From a virus: a stretch of 45,162 bases of DNA. The position numbers and the translations under genes were made by a program. Below, in pieces: positions 9,821-19,074 of the stretch (positions are counted from its first letter, which is position 1; every line of letters starts with the position of its first letter). Location: positions 1 to 45,162 of the IMG/VR virus record IMGVR_UViG_3300025424_000019, one strand, 5' to 3'. The notes beneath the pieces are model-generated. The model did no database searches and was not told the DNA's origin. It saw only the letters and a program-made list of their open reading frames with translations.

Positions 9821-9890
9821 GCTGATTGCTCCTTTAAAGCGTTAGAGTAGTTGGGAATTCCAGTTCCGCGAACTACACTACTATTTAGTC
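9821..9890 (-). promoter_or_regulatory. conserved leader of GIY-YIG genes, copy 1
   Basis: About 65 nt, nearly identical to 41342-41405 upstream of the second GIY-YIG gene. Read on the minus strand it contains GTAGTT...AACTAC with an inner GGAA...TTCC, that is, a hairpin just before the GGAGC ribosome binding site. It could limit translation as in T4 homing genes. The shared sequence may also have moved together with the genes. Confidence 0.6.
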
Positions 9891-9944
9891 CATATATGTT
9901 AACAAATATGGATTTTCATGTTACAATTATTGAAGGAGAAAAAT

Positions 9945-10175
9945 ATGAAAGCAATTATTTGGTCACGCTACCACTGTCCTTATTGCGAACAAGCAAAGGC
10001 ACTACTAACTCAAAAAGGTATTCCATTTGAAGAAAAGAAAATCGGTGATGGATACACTAAAGAAGAATTATTAGAAGCTGTACCAACAGCCAGAACAGTT
10101 CCACAAATCTTTTTAGACGGAGAACTTGTGGGTGGGTTTAATGAACTCAAACAAAAATTAACAGAAAGCGCATAA
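9945..10175 (+). CDS. glutaredoxin
   Basis: 76 aa, start with GAAGGAG upstream. CPYC redox motif at residues 11-14, cis-Pro in RTVPQIF and a GG motif (VGGFNEL), the standard glutaredoxin layout. It probably re-reduces the NrdA C-terminal CxxC, as T4 NrdC does. The stop overlaps the next ATG by one base. Confidence 0.93.
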   Translation: MKAIIWSRYHCPYCEQAKALLTQKGIPFEEKKIGDGYTKEELLEAVPTARTVPQIFLDGELVGGFNELKQKLTESA

Positions 10176-10474
10176 TGCAATTAGAACCAAATACAGTATA
10201 TACACTTAAACTTAACTCAGGTGAAGAACTAATTACAAAGGTAATTGAAACAACAAACGATTACATTCAAATTGAAGAACCTGTATCTATTGCTCCTTCT
10301 CAGCAAGGCATGCAAATGATTCCTAGCGTATTTACAGCAGATCCGAAGGGTACATTTAAGCTAAATACTAATAGTATTGCCATTTATGCTGAAACTGATG
10401 ATAGCATCAGAATGAAGTATTTAGAAGCAACAACTGGTATTAAGGTACCGGATAAAAAACTAATCTTGGGATAA
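10175..10474 (+). CDS. hypothetical protein, small beta-rich (LSm-like?)
   Basis: 99 aa: VYTLKLNSGEELITKVIETTNDYIQIEEPVSI resembles the strand order of an Sm-like barrel, and similar short proteins occur in T4-like aquatic phages. The fold is a guess from the pattern. It lies between glutaredoxin and PAAR in a tight operon. Confidence 0.6.
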   Translation: MQLEPNTVYTLKLNSGEELITKVIETTNDYIQIEEPVSIAPSQQGMQMIPSVFTADPKGTFKLNTNSIAIYAETDDSIRMKYLEATTGIKVPDKKLILG

Positions 10475-10475
10475 T

Positions 10476-10760
10476 ATGGCAGGACTAAGCAGATTGGGTG
10501 ATACAAATCAAGAAGGTGGCGCAATTATGCGTGGTGCCGCAACGGTTTTTTGTAACGGAATCCCAGTCGGCTTACATGATAGTCAAATGACTCCGCATGC
10601 ACCCTGGAACCGTAGTAGTCATCCACCGCACCAAGCAGCACATACAACTGATGCAAGTCCAACAGTATTTGCTGAAGGTAGTCAAGTTCTTAGAGTGGGG
10701 TCAGGTAATAGCTGCGGTCATTCTATTGTACAAGGTAGTGAGGATGTGTTCGTACCATGA
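10476..10760 (+). CDS. PAAR-domain spike-tip protein
   Basis: 94 aa with the PAAR layout: N-terminal MAGLSRLGDTNQEGGAIMRG, His-rich centre (SSHPPHQAAH), and GSQVLRVGSGNSCGHSIVQGS. PAAR proteins form a Zn-stabilised cone that sharpens the baseplate spike (T4 gp5.4). Its stop overlaps the next start (ATGA), tying it to the large downstream protein. Confidence 0.88.
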   Translation: MAGLSRLGDTNQEGGAIMRGAATVFCNGIPVGLHDSQMTPHAPWNRSSHPPHQAAHTTDASPTVFAEGSQVLRVGSGNSCGHSIVQGSEDVFVP

Positions 10761-12997
10761 GTAATACTGGAAAACAAAGTCCATTAGGTGTTAATGCACT
10801 TAGTGGATTATTAGCAACACAAGGTTTAGCTATTAACCAAACTACTGCTGGCTATGTTGGCTCAAGTACAGCAATAGACAATTATACATATGGTAGTCTA
10901 ATATCAGAAACTGTTTTAAATAAATTAACCTCCGCTATTCGTGCAGGATGGGTATTATTTAACAATGGTGATATCACAAGTACAACTTATAGTAATTTGA
11001 TTAGTATAGGTAGAACAACTATTCCTGCACTTGGAAATACGATACCACCTAGCTATACTTATACAGGTAGTCCTGGTTGGGGCGGAGCTAGTTACACAGG
11101 TCAAATTGCAAGTTATGGATATGTTAGATTATTCCCATGGCAAGCATATGACGAATTTAATTACAATAGTACTTTAAGTATTGATGGTAAATATACTGAC
11201 TTCTTAGGTAGCTTTATATCAGCATCAGCATTCATAGACACTTCAAATAGTGCTATTATGAGTATGCAGAATTCATTGTCATTCTTGCAAGGTACATACA
11301 GTAACATGGATGACTTGATATCTAGTGATGTATCAGGTGTAAGTTTATCAACATTTGAATTTGGTCAAGATTTAATTAATCTAGGCAAAGCATTAGACCT
11401 ATCTACAATTAGTACATTTGGTTTTCCCTCTAATCTATTAGCAACATTAAAAAGGTATAATGCTATAACACCATCACTAACATTAGCATTATTAGCAACT
11501 GGATTGACTAATGTTGATATTGATCAGGTTTCAAACAATGTTCGTGTTACTACTAGCCAGCAACAGAAAATCTATGCTGCATTTTTAATAATCACTGGTG
11601 TTGACTTAGCACAGATATTAATACCATTAAATTGTAATACTGTTGGACTTAACACATTAGCTGATTTATTAAATGTAAAGAAACTGTTCCCTAATAGTTA
11701 TCAGTCAATCACTGTTCCAGTTTATAACGCTGTATTAAATTTGCCAACTAATAGCAAAACATATTACACGATATACACAGACAATTCTGTTACTGCGGCA
11801 CTGACTAGTCCTGCAATAATGGATCAGATTGGAACTATCATTCCACCTGGTACACCAAGTACTAGTGCTAGTACAACTACAACTATACAAGCTTTACCTA
11901 AAGGATTTGGTAGCTATTTGTATAATATACTACCATCAGACATAGCTACTGCTAGCGGTGCATTTAGTATGTCTATGCAACAGATAAAGAATATTAGTAA
12001 TGTTCCTATAGAGAAGTTTGCACAAGTAGTCAATTCAATTGAGACTACGCAAAACTTAAATCTAATCAATGGTACTAATCTGCCTACCAATACTGACCAA
12101 GCACAAAATGGTCTTTCTATGATTGCTATAGGTAGTGGGCCATATGGTACATATACTTATAGTAATTTCTTTGGATGTATGTCAGGTTTACCTTATCCTT
12201 GGATGCAAATACAAACTAGCATACAACAGTTACAAACATCTGCACTAGCTACTATATATGATAATTTATATACTGCCACACAGACAGGTGGCGATGTTCA
12301 AATACAAGCACAGATTGATTTTGCTAATAGTGAGATAGCCAATATACTTTCAAAGTATCCAACACAGTCGGCAGATTTAAACACACTATGGTCTAACACA
12401 GGAACACAATTAGGCATAGAACAACAGGCTAGAGTTATGGGATATAACACATTACCCTCACCTAGACTTACTATTAATTCATATCCAAATGTCATATATA
12501 GTTTTGTAGATACTATTACTTCTAAGTTTGCAGCCGACACATTCCCAAATATGGCAGCACAAACATTGGAAGCTATAAGTGATGTATCCAATGTTACTGG
12601 ACAAAGTATTATAGGACTAATGAGATCCTCAAGAAATCAAACAAGATTGAATATTGCAGGCATACCATTGGATGACAACATATCAGCTACTATACCACCC
12701 GAACAACAATTTGAATGGATTGGTAATGGTGTACTAGCAAATTCTGCACCTGCATACCCCAATAATGCATTGGGTTATGTTAACACTACTACTCAAAAGT
12801 ATATTATAAATAATCAACCAATGAGTACAGGCATGTCAGTTGTACCCGGAAGTCTAGCGGGATCACCTTATCAAAACTTGATACCAAAACAACTAATTCC
12901 GGTTGTTGCATCAAGTACATTACCAACTTCACAATATACAGTACCACAAGCTATTGACAATGTAGTACTATGTAATTGTGACTGTTGGGTACAGTGA
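10757..12997 (+). CDS. large probable virion/baseplate protein
   Basis: 746 aa, rich in Ser, Thr, Asn and Ala, no enzyme motif, no clear signal or membrane segment. It ends in an unusual Cys cluster (VVLCNCDCWVQ). Translational coupling to the PAAR gene and composition typical of structural proteins suggest a baseplate or spike partner. I do not recognise the family. Confidence 0.65.
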   Translation: MSNTGKQSPLGVNALSGLLATQGLAINQTTAGYVGSSTAIDNYTYGSLISETVLNKLTSAIRAGWVLFNNGDITSTTYSNLISIGRTTIPALGNTIPPSYTYTGSPGWGGASYTGQIASYGYVRLFPWQAYDEFNYNSTLSIDGKYTDFLGSFISASAFIDTSNSAIMSMQNSLSFLQGTYSNMDDLISSDVSGVSLSTFEFGQDLINLGKALDLSTISTFGFPSNLLATLKRYNAITPSLTLALLATGLTNVDIDQVSNNVRVTTSQQQKIYAAFLIITGVDLAQILIPLNCNTVGLNTLADLLNVKKLFPNSYQSITVPVYNAVLNLPTNSKTYYTIYTDNSVTAALTSPAIMDQIGTIIPPGTPSTSASTTTTIQALPKGFGSYLYNILPSDIATASGAFSMSMQQIKNISNVPIEKFAQVVNSIETTQNLNLINGTNLPTNTDQAQNGLSMIAIGSGPYGTYTYSNFFGCMSGLPYPWMQIQTSIQQLQTSALATIYDNLYTATQTGGDVQIQAQIDFANSEIANILSKYPTQSADLNTLWSNTGTQLGIEQQARVMGYNTLPSPRLTINSYPNVIYSFVDTITSKFAADTFPNMAAQTLEAISDVSNVTGQSIIGLMRSSRNQTRLNIAGIPLDDNISATIPPEQQFEWIGNGVLANSAPAYPNNALGYVNTTTQKYIINNQPMSTGMSVVPGSLAGSPYQNLIPKQLIPVVASSTLPTSQYTVPQAIDNVVLCNCDCWVQ

Positions 12998-13054
12998 CCA
13001 AAACTGTTGGTCACAAATTAACTTTGTAGTATACTGCTACGAAGAAAGGAAATT

Positions 13055-13588
13055 ATGATTTTATCGTTAAAAAATAAAATAATACTATTCTCCATGATGT
13101 TTTTTACAATCATGGCTTTTCCTTTGCCAACTCAACCAATGAATACTAATGTATTACCTACCGCCATTAACTTAACAAAATCTCAGTTAAGACAATTGGC
13201 ATGCATGGCAAAGAATATATATTATGAAGCTGGTTCAGAAATTCGTTCTGGACAAGCGGCAATTGCAAGAGTTGTATTGAATAGAGTCAACCAAGGTTTT
13301 GCTGAAACCCCGTGCAAAGTTATCTATCAAAAAACACTGGTAAAACAAAATACAGTATGTCAGTTTAGTTGGGTATGTGCTAATGCAATTGATCCAAATA
13401 AAGACAGTTTAAAGTATAAGCAAGCTGAAGCTGTGGCATATGAAGTTATGATTATGGGAATGTATAAGAATGTTATTCCAAAGACAGCATTGTTCTTCCA
13501 CTCAATATACATTGATCCATTATGGCCATATAAGCAAGTAGCTAAAATTGGTAACCATGTTTTCTATTCTAATACAAGGTCAAAATAA
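13055..13588 (+). CDS. SleB-like cell-wall hydrolase
   Basis: 177 aa with a hydrophobic N-terminus (residues 6-24), probably a signal or anchor. The body fits Hydrolase_2/SleB: MAKNIYYEAGSEIRSGQAAI (catalytic Glu in YYEAG), ARVVLNRVNQ, CQFSWVC. It would cleave peptidoglycan at entry or lysis. AAAGGA precedes the start and a TATACT -10 lies about 25 nt further up. Confidence 0.87.
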   Translation: MILSLKNKIILFSMMFFTIMAFPLPTQPMNTNVLPTAINLTKSQLRQLACMAKNIYYEAGSEIRSGQAAIARVVLNRVNQGFAETPCKVIYQKTLVKQNTVCQFSWVCANAIDPNKDSLKYKQAEAVAYEVMIMGMYKNVIPKTALFFHSIYIDPLWPYKQVAKIGNHVFYSNTRSK

Positions 13589-13589
13589 T

Positions 13590-14165
13590 ATGTTACTTAG
13601 TAAAAGTCCAGAACGAGGATCGTTTAGTATTGAAAATCAACTCAAGGCAGTTGAAGAGGGTAGAAAAACCGCCGAAGAGGCTGAGGATATGATTGATTTT
13701 TACAAAAGTCATGCCCAACAGAAAGCAGAGTTAGAAGCATCAATCGAATGGCAGACCGACAACATGGAGTACGATTTGCGATCCACTCAGTGGATTCTTG
13801 ATAAAGTAAAAGGTGATGATACTTATGCACAGCACTTGTATGCGGCATTGTGCAATAATGACTTTACTAAGAATGATGTTTGGCCACTATTAACTGAGAA
13901 ACGTTGGAGCTGTAGTTGGCGTCATGCCGGTGGTATCATCGCTGATATGCGTGAACAAGGTGACTACATAGATTGGTATTGCAGTGGTATCAAGAATAGT
14001 GAAGACATGGAAGACGAACAATTCCATCAACTGACCAAAGAAGATCAGGAACATTATTTGAAAATAAAATCATATGTAGGTGAGAGTCATGTAACTGAAG
14101 AAATAAAACAAGATTTGTTAAGATTAGGATGGATAGTGATAAGTAATTCAGAGGACCTAATATAA
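13590..14165 (+). CDS. hypothetical protein
   Basis: 191 aa, strongly acidic, with an N-terminal coiled-coil-like stretch (KAVEEGRKTAEEAEDMIDFYKS) and a C-terminal segment seen in other phage proteins (WSCSWRHAGGIIADMREQGDYIDWYCSG). The start was chosen just after the hydrolase stop. It overlaps the next gene start by one base. Function unknown. Confidence 0.7.
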   Translation: MLLSKSPERGSFSIENQLKAVEEGRKTAEEAEDMIDFYKSHAQQKAELEASIEWQTDNMEYDLRSTQWILDKVKGDDTYAQHLYAALCNNDFTKNDVWPLLTEKRWSCSWRHAGGIIADMREQGDYIDWYCSGIKNSEDMEDEQFHQLTKEDQEHYLKIKSYVGESHVTEEIKQDLLRLGWIVISNSEDLI

Positions 14166-15046
14166 TGAGTGAACCAACTATCACCGAAGACAAAACAGTA
14201 CAATTATCTAATTTATTTGAAAAATTAAAACCAAATTTAGTTGGCACGGAAACTAGAGTAGGTACATTAGCAGTATACAAAAACGATGTTGTAATTAGTT
14301 ATGCATTACGCTTATATGGTGAATATTGCCATGCTGAAGTAGAAATCATGTCTAATTTTTTAGACAAAGATTCTCTTTATATTGATGTTGGTACAAATAT
14401 TGGTTATCATATATTAGGTGTACACAAGAATACGAATTGTAAATGTTTGGGTTTTGAACCGCACCCAAAGCATTTTGCAGTAGCATCATATAATTGTCAA
14501 AACTACAATGATATTGCATTAATTAATGCTGCCATAAGTGATACCTCTGATGATATTACACTAACAGACTTTGATGAAACTGTAATACAAAATTACGGTG
14601 AAGTAAAAATTCCAGACAATGATGAACTACCAACTATAACAACTCCTTCTATTGTATTAGATAATCTTAGTTTATCCGGATGCACATTGATTAAGATTGA
14701 TGTAGAGGGTAATGAGATGAGAGTACTGCGTGGTGCTGAAAAGACAATTGACAAATTTAAACCCGTCATACTTTATGAAGCAATGGATGTAGATGTATGG
14801 GCTGAATGTGTTAGTTTCATGAAGCAAAAGGGTTATAAGCAATATTGGGTTATTAGTAAAACTGATCCATTGACTGATACATTTAAACCAAGGACAGAGA
14901 TAAAACCGTTTGGCGATTCATCAGTACCAAATGTATTATGCATTCCTGAAGAAGTTACTCAACCTAAAAATCTAGTACCTGTGGTTGAGGGAGAGTATGC
15001 AATTGAGTGTATAGAACGGTATAAAAATTATAGATTGATATTTTAA
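14165..15046 (+). CDS. FkbM-family SAM methyltransferase
   Basis: 293 aa. SAM motif I LYIDVGTNIGYHILG, motif II region CLGFEPHPKHFAVASYN, and the FkbM signature TLIKIDVEGNEMRVLRGAEKTI. Members O-methylate sugars and other small hydroxyls. In phages they may modify host or virion glycans. The substrate is unknown. Confidence 0.88.
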   Translation: MSEPTITEDKTVQLSNLFEKLKPNLVGTETRVGTLAVYKNDVVISYALRLYGEYCHAEVEIMSNFLDKDSLYIDVGTNIGYHILGVHKNTNCKCLGFEPHPKHFAVASYNCQNYNDIALINAAISDTSDDITLTDFDETVIQNYGEVKIPDNDELPTITTPSIVLDNLSLSGCTLIKIDVEGNEMRVLRGAEKTIDKFKPVILYEAMDVDVWAECVSFMKQKGYKQYWVISKTDPLTDTFKPRTEIKPFGDSSVPNVLCIPEEVTQPKNLVPVVEGEYAIECIERYKNYRLIF

Positions 15047-15049
15047 TAT

Positions 15050-15223
15050 ATGGCAAACTTAAAACATATAGGAACTGGAAGAAAATTGCTTGAACAATTT
15101 GTAGAAAAGAATGGTTCAAAATTAACAACTTGGAATAGACCAGAAAACACCAGAACATCACAACTACAAAATCCTACATCTGCTTCACCATCAAAGAACA
15201 TTATTCCTAAACAAAACAAATAA
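15050..15223 (+). CDS. small basic hypothetical protein
   Basis: 57 aa (MANLKHIGTGRKLLEQFVEK...), Asn/Ser/Thr-rich C-terminus, very basic. It starts 3 bp after the FkbM stop and ends 9 bp before the next start. Short, so confidence is moderate. Confidence 0.5.
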   Translation: MANLKHIGTGRKLLEQFVEKNGSKLTTWNRPENTRTSQLQNPTSASPSKNIIPKQNK

Positions 15224-15232
15224 GGTATCAAA

Positions 15233-15538
15233 GTGAGTACTGATCAAGACAAATTTAAACATAGTAAGCGACTACAACAGGATGAAAATGCTATTAAAAA
15301 GCAATTAAAGATTGCTAAACAACACAACATTCCTGGATACAAAAGTCGTGATGAAAAAGAACCACATAGACTAGCAAAGCATCATGCTATGGATTGCGGT
15401 AATCCAGAATGTTATCTATGCGGTAATCCTCGTAAGACTCATAAAGATAAATTAACTGCACAGGAAAAAAGAATATTCCAAGATACAGAAAAGCTTTCTG
15501 ATAGACACAGTAATGGACTAGGCACACAGGAAGATTGA
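15233..15538 (+). CDS. small protein with a Cys cluster
   Basis: 101 aa, GTG start with AAGG upstream. Basic, helical, with MDCGNPECYLCGNPRKT, a CxxxxCxxC knuckle that may bind Zn. Function unknown; context is a run of small genes before rubrerythrin. Confidence 0.65.
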   Translation: MSTDQDKFKHSKRLQQDENAIKKQLKIAKQHNIPGYKSRDEKEPHRLAKHHAMDCGNPECYLCGNPRKTHKDKLTAQEKRIFQDTEKLSDRHSNGLGTQED

Positions 15539-15550
15539 CCAAAACATATA

Positions 15551-15558
15551 GATAAATA
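15551..15558 (+). promoter_or_regulatory. late-type promoter box GATAAATA before rubrerythrin
   Basis: GATAAATA lies about 43 nt before the rubrerythrin ATG, which has its own AAGGAG. It fits the late promoter pattern. Confidence 0.45.
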
Positions 15559-15600
15559 TGATTGAGTAGTATATACTCACAGACACACAAGGAGAAAATT

Positions 15601-16068
15601 ATGTCACAAACAATGCAAAACTTGCAAGATGCGTTCGCCGGTGAGAGTCAAGCACATACCAAGTATCGCTATTTTGCTAAAATTGCTAGAGAAGAAGGGT
15701 ATGAAGAAATTGCAAAACATTTTGAACATACCGCAGACCAAGAGTTACTACATTCTTGGGGTCACTTAGAGCTAATGATAAAAAAGCCAACAACACAAGA
15801 ATGCTTGCAAATGGCAATTGATGGTGAAACATACGAGTTCACTACCATGTATCCAAACTTCAAACAAACAGCAGAATTTGAAGGTAATTTGGTTTTTGCT
15901 AACGAAGCTAATATGCAAATTGCAGAAAGCAAAGAACATGCATCTCAGTTCAAAGAACTATTAACCAAAGCTGAAAAACGATTCTCTGCACTATCTAAAA
16001 TAGAAAAGCGCCATGCAGAAGCATATCAAAGTAAGTTGGATGAACTAAACCAAGTGGAGGCACGATAA
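15601..16068 (+). CDS. rubrerythrin diiron domain
   Basis: 155 aa four-helix ferritin-like protein. Diiron ligands: AFAGESQAHTKY, TADQELLHSWGH, and EKRHAEAY near the end. Rubrerythrins reduce hydrogen peroxide with electrons from a rubredoxin domain; here that domain is the separate next gene. AAGGAG precedes the ATG at 15601. Phage-encoded rubrerythrin suggests peroxide defence of the infected cell. Confidence 0.9.
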   Translation: MSQTMQNLQDAFAGESQAHTKYRYFAKIAREEGYEEIAKHFEHTADQELLHSWGHLELMIKKPTTQECLQMAIDGETYEFTTMYPNFKQTAEFEGNLVFANEANMQIAESKEHASQFKELLTKAEKRFSALSKIEKRHAEAYQSKLDELNQVEAR

Positions 16069-16199
16069 TGGATTATATTTGTATCGTATGTGGTCATGTA
16101 CATGACGAAGAAACAGAAGGCAAGTGGGACGAATTGCCAGAGAATTTTGAATGCCCTGAATGCGGTTGCGGAAAAGAAGATTACGAAGCAATGGCATAA
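16068..16199 (+). CDS. rubredoxin-like protein
   Basis: 43 aa. Two metal knuckles: CIVCGH and CPECGC, the Cys4 iron site of rubredoxin. The start overlaps the rubrerythrin stop (TAATG), so the two are co-translated. It looks like the rubredoxin tail of a classical rubrerythrin split off as its own protein; it would feed electrons to the diiron site. Confidence 0.85.
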   Translation: MDYICIVCGHVHDEETEGKWDELPENFECPECGCGKEDYEAMA

Positions 16200-16202
16200 A
16201 GC

Positions 16203-16745
16203 ATGATAAATCATGATGCATTTTCTAATGGTCAGATTGCTAGTAAATTATGGTTATGTGAAGAATTAGAAAATCTAAATTGGTCAAGCCATATCACTCA
16301 TATTTACGGTGGGTGGTATGGCATTACCGCATTCTTGTTACTATCTAGAGGTAAGTTTCAAGTCAACAACATTAAAAGTTTTGACATTGATCCAGAATGT
16401 GAATCAATCGCAGATATGATTAACAACAACTGGGTGTTTCAAAATTGGAAATTTAAAGCATATACCAAAGATTGTAATACACCATTCGATGGTGATTATG
16501 ACCTAATCATCAATACATCAACTGAACACTTTGAAACACTAGATTGGTTTAATTTTATCCCAAATGGTACTAGAGTTATATTGCAGGGTAATAACATGCC
16601 ACATGATGATCATCATGTACATTCAAAATCATTGAGTGAGTTCATGGCAACATATCCATTGTCTAAAATTAATTATACTGGTAAGAAAGATTTTCAGTAT
16701 GATACATGGGGATTCACTAGATACATGGTTATTGGCATTAAATAG
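16203..16745 (+). CDS. probable SAM-dependent methyltransferase-like protein
   Basis: 180 aa. HIYGGWYGITAFLLLSRGKF fits a degenerate motif I, IKSFDIDPECESIADMI motif II (acidic end), and YDLIINTSTEHF motif IV. Similar proteins occur in aquatic phages. The substrate is unknown; a non-catalytic Rossmann protein is possible. Confidence 0.7.
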   Translation: MINHDAFSNGQIASKLWLCEELENLNWSSHITHIYGGWYGITAFLLLSRGKFQVNNIKSFDIDPECESIADMINNNWVFQNWKFKAYTKDCNTPFDGDYDLIINTSTEHFETLDWFNFIPNGTRVILQGNNMPHDDHHVHSKSLSEFMATYPLSKINYTGKKDFQYDTWGFTRYMVIGIK

Positions 16746-16749
16746 TGCT

Positions 16750-17253
16750 ATGATAAAAGAAATTGACACTATTGACATAACCGATATACTATCTAAATAT
16801 CAAGAATTGGAAAAAGATATCGTATGGTATGAAACCATGGATAAGCAAGTAAAAATAAATGACAATTTAAAAAGACAAACAAGCTTGCAGTATAAGGATG
16901 ACGAAGATCCTTGGAGTAGTGCAGTTGGCAAATCGCGTGGTAATGAAAAATTATACAATAACATCAATCCCTATTTTAAAGATACCATATTTGAAGAATT
17001 GATTAACAAGTATCAATTGACAAGAACAAGATTAATGTGGGTTCCACCATACTCATGTTATAGTATGCATAGAGATATGGAATATAGAATTCACATACCG
17101 TTAATCACTAATGTTAACTGTTATTTTGTATTTAAAAAGGGCATAATAGAACATCTACCATGTGGTGGTGTTTATCTAGTAAACACAAAGGAAGAACATA
17201 CTTTTATGAATTGTTCAAACTACCATAGATTACATTTTATGGGAGTGATATGA
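16750..17253 (+). CDS. Asp/Asn beta-hydroxylase-like (2OG-fold) protein
   Basis: 167 aa from the ATG at 16750; the upstream in-frame ATG at 16636 lies inside the previous gene. SMHRDMEYRIHIPLITN carries an HxD pair and a strand with R.HIP; later HTFMNCSNYHRLHF gives the distal His and Arg. This is the double-stranded beta-helix Fe(II)/2-oxoglutarate layout. The stop overlaps the next start. Substrate unknown. Confidence 0.7.
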   Translation: MIKEIDTIDITDILSKYQELEKDIVWYETMDKQVKINDNLKRQTSLQYKDDEDPWSSAVGKSRGNEKLYNNINPYFKDTIFEELINKYQLTRTRLMWVPPYSCYSMHRDMEYRIHIPLITNVNCYFVFKKGIIEHLPCGGVYLVNTKEEHTFMNCSNYHRLHFMGVI

Positions 17254-17984
17254 TAAAACTAGTATTATCAACTCCTAGATCAGGAAGCACACATTACACT
17301 GAAACACTCAGAAAGACCGTTGGGTATAATGCTGAGGTTATTGTTTTACAAGAGTGGATGTTAAAATTATTTAATGATCGTTATGTATTAGAACACGAAG
17401 AATATACATTATCAGTAGATGGCTATGTTGATGGTTCCTATTATTTAAAGTTTAATGATGATGACACTGTTAATAGAGAATATAGTAAACGAAGATTTGA
17501 TATTGAAACAGAATTTGATATATTTTGCAAGTTCTTAGAAACTTCTAAGATGGATTTTCTTATACACGAACACATTCATAGATTACCAGTTGAATGGATT
17601 AATAGATTAATTAGTCTGTCGGACGAAGTTCACTATATAACTAGAAATATAAAAGAACAGATTTCTAGTTATGCTATAGCAGTTTACACTGGAGTTTACA
17701 TATATGCTGCCGGTAGAAAATATTGCTTAGGTGACATCACTCATATGACAGAATCAGATAATGAAAGATTTGAATATTCTATTGTTGATCCTATAATCAT
17801 GAATCAATTTAAAGATGAAGTTGAGGCATCACATGTTAAGGCTAAAGAATTAAATTTGTCAATCATCAAGTATGAAGATTTGCCAACAATAAATTCTGCA
17901 TGTCAAAAAAAGTTTCCTAGTAGCTACGACCGCTTGTGCGACACGGACAAACAACTAATAGATAAAATATGTTCACCTCTTTAA
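17250..17984 (+). CDS. sulfotransferase-like P-loop protein
   Basis: 244 aa. N-terminal LVLSTPRSGSTHYTETL is a PAPS 5'-phosphosulfate-binding loop (TPRSGST); HYITRNIKEQISSYAIAVYTG fits the 3'-phosphate motif (RN...SSY). Such proteins could sulfate host-surface or small-molecule hydroxyls. Overlaps its neighbours by 4 and 16 bp in one operon. Confidence 0.78.
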   Translation: MIKLVLSTPRSGSTHYTETLRKTVGYNAEVIVLQEWMLKLFNDRYVLEHEEYTLSVDGYVDGSYYLKFNDDDTVNREYSKRRFDIETEFDIFCKFLETSKMDFLIHEHIHRLPVEWINRLISLSDEVHYITRNIKEQISSYAIAVYTGVYIYAAGRKYCLGDITHMTESDNERFEYSIVDPIIMNQFKDEVEASHVKAKELNLSIIKYEDLPTINSACQKKFPSSYDRLCDTDKQLIDKICSPL

Positions 17985-18544
17985 ATCACACTATTGTTTC
18001 GTCAGATGAATTCCTTTCTCTCTATATGGATAAGTATAAAAGATCAATTGCTAGACTAGATAGCAAATATCCAAATCGTGATCAAAACTACTTAGAAGAA
18101 TTTAAGGATTCGCCAGCAAGTATTTGGAAAAAACTTGCTGAACCGGACGCTTATATAAGTATGGTCTTTGATAAAGATGATGAAATTATAGCACTCAGTC
18201 TGACTTATGGGTATAATGAAGATACATGTATTTTAGGTGCTAGGAGTTTTGTTGTCCTTGATAGCGGATATGAATCAGTTGGATTGCTTAGTTCATTCTG
18301 TATTCCTGAACAAATGTTGATGCAACGCAAGAAATATAAGTTTGGGATGACTACTTTCAATATAAATAGCTATACAGATAGATTGTGGAAAGCGCATTGT
18401 AGGACATTTGCAAAAAATTGGAATAAACATCAAATTACTGTAAAGACTATTTTCCCTGATTATGACTATCCAAGAACATATCCACAACCTACAACAAAGA
18501 TTATTAACTATGTTGAACAAAGATATTCATTAGTAGAGCTATGA
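17969..18544 (+). CDS. hypothetical protein, possibly GNAT-fold
   Basis: 191 aa. The pattern ISMVFDKDDEIIALSLTYGYNEDTCILGARSFVV followed by a helix and TFNINSYTDRLWK is reminiscent of acetyltransferases without a clear acetyl-CoA loop. In the same operon as the sulfotransferase-like gene. Confidence 0.6.
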   Translation: MFTSLNHTIVSSDEFLSLYMDKYKRSIARLDSKYPNRDQNYLEEFKDSPASIWKKLAEPDAYISMVFDKDDEIIALSLTYGYNEDTCILGARSFVVLDSGYESVGLLSSFCIPEQMLMQRKKYKFGMTTFNINSYTDRLWKAHCRTFAKNWNKHQITVKTIFPDYDYPRTYPQPTTKIINYVEQRYSLVEL

Positions 18545-19068
18545 CATACATAAAAATTTTACAAGATTTGCCAAAGGTTACACCAAACTTTAACTTTACC
18601 ACTAAACCTGGCCAGGCATTTACAAATTGTAAAATAGACGATGAGACATATGACATAGTAAATGATTGGTTAAAATCAAAAGGTCTATTACTAGGGCATT
18701 TTAGTTCATTGGTATATCCTACTGGTGGAAGTTCACCATTGCATGTTGATTTTAGAAATGTCACTGATTTTCCTAAGGTAAATTGGATATATGGTGGAGG
18801 AACGATGAGAGTATTTGAATCTGCTGAAAAATTAACGCCAACCGAACATATGAGAACTGATTTGAATTTACCATATGAATATTATGATAGCTATAATGGT
18901 ATGCAAGAAGTTGAATCGTTCACAGGCGGAGGCACACTTATGGTCAATGCTGCCACCCCACATGATGTTGTTAACATTGATGAGCCACGCTATTGCTTTA
19001 GCTTAACACCATTGAAAAGAAGAGGTCGCTTTTTTTCTTGGGCTGAAGCTACCGAGATTTTTACCTAA
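18541..19068 (+). CDS. 2OG/Fe(II)-oxygenase-fold protein
   Basis: 175 aa. HxD in SSPLHVDFRN, distal His in ATPHDVVNI, and Arg in PRYCFSLTP, in the order expected for the double-stranded beta-helix iron site. It overlaps the previous gene (ATGA). The next gene has the same motif order, so the two look like diverged duplicates. Confidence 0.72.
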   Translation: MTYIKILQDLPKVTPNFNFTTKPGQAFTNCKIDDETYDIVNDWLKSKGLLLGHFSSLVYPTGGSSPLHVDFRNVTDFPKVNWIYGGGTMRVFESAEKLTPTEHMRTDLNLPYEYYDSYNGMQEVESFTGGGTLMVNAATPHDVVNIDEPRYCFSLTPLKRRGRFFSWAEATEIFT

Positions 19069-19074
19069 ATTTCA

